The notes under the pieces were generated by a model that saw only the letters and a list, made by a program, of their open reading frames with translations, was not told the origin of the DNA and ran no database searches. A DNA stretch of 6,622 nucleotides from positions 1 to 6,622 of the forward strand of contig JAILDI010000136.1 of the NCBI GenBank assembly GCA_024689525.1. The letters are read 5' to 3'. The DNA is from Bacteroidales bacterium. Its GTDB lineage: Bacteria > Bacteroidota > Bacteroidia > Bacteroidales > UBA932. Below are positions 5,409 through 6,622 of the stretch, one piece after another. The translations under genes and the position numbers were made by a program. The number at the start of each line of letters is the position of its first letter. Position 1 is the first letter of the stretch.

Positions 5409-6336
5409 AGAGGAGCTGATCCATAAACTCAACCATACGCGCATTCACCGTCTGGGACTCCGGGAGGTCCGGAGAGGAGACGTTGTGGACGTGGCCCACT
5501 TTTTTGTCGTCGGATTCGATGTCCACGAAGACGAGAGGGCGGGCAAGGGAGTCGCAGTCGGCCTTGAGTTTGAGGGATTCGCCGCGGATGAAGTCGTTGG
5601 TGCAGGTCGACAGGAACAGCGGGCCGCTGTAGCTGCTGAGGTAGGTGCGCGGCGACATCGACCTCATCCATTCCTTGTCTTCATACCGGGGGCCGATGAA
5701 CCAGGCGCGGCAGTTCTTCGTGTAGAGCTCCGTTTCCCCGTACACCGCGAAATCGTAGGCCGGGCAGTTTAGGAGCGCTCCCCTGGCCACGAAATGCTCC
5801 GTGTGCACCGGCATCGAGCGATCCTCCGAGCCCTCCGCCATATACAGGGCCAGGTGCCCGCCGGCGGAGTCCCCGGTGACGAACATACGGTCCCTGTTCA
5901 GGCCTAGCTCATCGGCATTCACAGTTATATAGTCCAGCGCGGCGGCGCAATCGGCCAGCTCGGTGGAGACGTCCAGGGTGCCGTCGTTCAGGCGGTATTC
6001 CACAAGCACCACGTCATAGCCCTCCTTCAGGAAAGGTGATGCGAAATAGCGGTTGTTCTGCCTCAGACCCGCCACATAAAAGCCGCCGTGGATGTCGATC
6101 AGGACGGCATCCTTGCGAATGGCGGCATCGGCATAATAAATATCCAGGACCTGCCTCGGAGCGCCGTCCTCCACATACGCGAGGCCGATTCTATTGTCGC
6201 AAGAATCGGCATAGCACAGGTCGGTCCTCTCCCGGTTCGCCCCCGTGAGAAGCATTTTCAGCATAGTCTTGCTCACCTTGAAACTGCAGCTCTGGAGCAG
6301 GGCGAGAAGGATCAGGACAGGTAAAAGTCTTTTCAT
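5389..6336 (-). CDS. Lipoprotein alpha/beta hydrolase (HSL/esterase type)
   Basis: The 315-residue product is an alpha/beta hydrolase of the carboxylesterase / hormone-sensitive-lipase group. Residues 1-16 form a lipoprotein signal with the lipobox LQSC and lipidated Cys17. No acidic cluster follows Cys17, so an inward-facing location is likelier than surface display. The oxyanion motif HGG is at 83-85 (DIHGGFYV) and the nucleophile Ser157 lies in GDSAGG. Asp248 (TNDF) is the likely acid and His282 or His284 (GHVHN) the likely base. The substrate is unknown; short acyl or acetyl esters, perhaps on sugars, are reasonable guesses. It begins one base after the dtd stop (TAA, A, ATG), so both genes are probably on one transcript. 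At the other end it overlaps the SDR gene by 20 bp, with no terminator hairpin visible. Confidence 0.9.
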   Translation of the reverse strand: MKRLLPVLILLALLQSCSFKVSKTMLKMLLTGANRERTDLCYADSCDNRIGLAYVEDGAPRQVLDIYYADAAIRKDAVLIDIHGGFYVAGLRQNNRYFASPFLKEGYDVVLVEYRLNDGTLDVSTELADCAAALDYITVNADELGLNRDRMFVTGDSAGGHLALYMAEGSEDRSMPVHTEHFVARGALLNCPAYDFAVYGETELYTKNCRAWFIGPRYEDKEWMRSMSPRTYLSSYSGPLFLSTCTNDFIRGESLKLKADCDSLARPLVFVDIESDDKKVGHVHNVSSPDLPESQTVNARMVEFMDQLLFTPSAP

Positions 6337-6337
6337 T

Positions 6338-6622
6338 TTATTCCCGGTTTTTTGTGTCGATGCATATGGTCACGGGGCCGTCGTTGGTCAGCGCCACTTT
6401 CATATCGGCCCCGAACTCGCCGGTGGCCACAGGGCGGCCGAGGGCCGATGACATCGACCCGCAAAATTGCTCATAGAGCGGAATCGCCAGCTCGTGCCCC
6501 GCTGCGCCGATATATGACGGCCGATTGCCCTTCCGGGTCGATGCCATCAGGGTGAACTGGCTCACCACCAGCGCCTCTCCCCCGACATCGACCACACTGA
6601 GGTTCATCACCCCGGCATCGTC
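6338..6622 (-). CDS. dtd: D-aminoacyl-tRNA deacylase, C-terminal two thirds (5' end outside window)
   Basis: The frame enters from the right edge and runs 94 codons to the TAA at 6338-6340. The visible part reads [15 protein letters not shown], then SQFTL (one of the two signature motifs), TRKGNRPSY, and near the C-terminus NDGPVT, which holds the Gly-cisPro element that lets the enzyme accept only D-aminoacyl (and glycyl) groups. Full-length DTD has about 145-150 residues, so about 50 N-terminal residues are missing. The in-frame GTG and ATG at 6605-6610 are internal codons, because the DTD match continues upstream of them to the window edge. The enzyme frees tRNA from wrongly attached D-amino acids in the cytosol. 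It is followed after one base by the lipoprotein hydrolase gene. Confidence 0.95.
   Translation of the reverse strand, partial: DDAGVMNLSVVDVGGEALVVSQFTLMASTRKGNRPSYIGAAGHELAIPLYEQFCGSMSSALGRPVATGEFGADMKVALTNDGPVTICIDTKNRE

Noticed and set aside
6338..6610. dtd as a complete 90-residue gene starting at 6610
   Set aside because: The DTD match continues in frame to the window edge and the family needs about 50 more N-terminal residues, so the gene is simply cut by the window.

Overview
The window looks like an ordinary chromosomal stretch from a GC-rich member of the Bacteroidota, probably Bacteroidales. The reasons are two good matches to the Bacteroidota -7 promoter box (TAnnTTTG), AT-rich start regions without Shine-Dalgarno sequences, two short lipoprotein signals, and a small secreted repeat protein of a kind I associate with Bacteroidetes. 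Coding regions are rich in C and G at third positions, which creates many long shadow ORFs on opposite strands. I see no rRNA, tRNA, CRISPR array, transposase or phage gene.

Layout from left to right. The 3' end of an unidentified + strand gene (3-107) faces a - strand choloylglycine-hydrolase-family amidase (257-1399). The gap between them holds a striking 109-bp inverted repeat (114-222) that is symmetric without gaps about a single base. The amidase is divergent from a + strand NlpC/P60 lipoprotein (1439-2107), with only 39 bp between them. That gene ends in a bidirectional terminator shared with the convergent - strand unit rocD-aqpZ (ornithine aminotransferase, then aquaporin Z). Divergent from rocD is a + strand unit: a secreted protein with six near-identical repeats (4177-4593), then an SDR oxidoreductase (4593-5408) joined by a TAATG stop/start overlap. 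The SDR overlaps by 20 bp, tail to tail, with a - strand lipoprotein alpha/beta hydrolase (5389-6336). One base upstream of that hydrolase is the D-aminoacyl-tRNA deacylase gene dtd, cut by the right edge of the window.

The genes do not form one obvious pathway. Several products act at the envelope: a membrane-anchored amidase, a peptidoglycan endopeptidase, a water channel, a secreted repeat protein and a lipoprotein esterase. The others are housekeeping or metabolic: ornithine aminotransferase, the SDR and D-aminoacyl-tRNA proofreading. The features most worth a second look are the 109-bp inverted repeat, the six-repeat protein coupled to an SDR, the near-leaderless promoter of the NlpC/P60 gene, and the amidase whose predicted nucleophile lies about 100 residues into the precursor. 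I found no convincing new multi-gene system.
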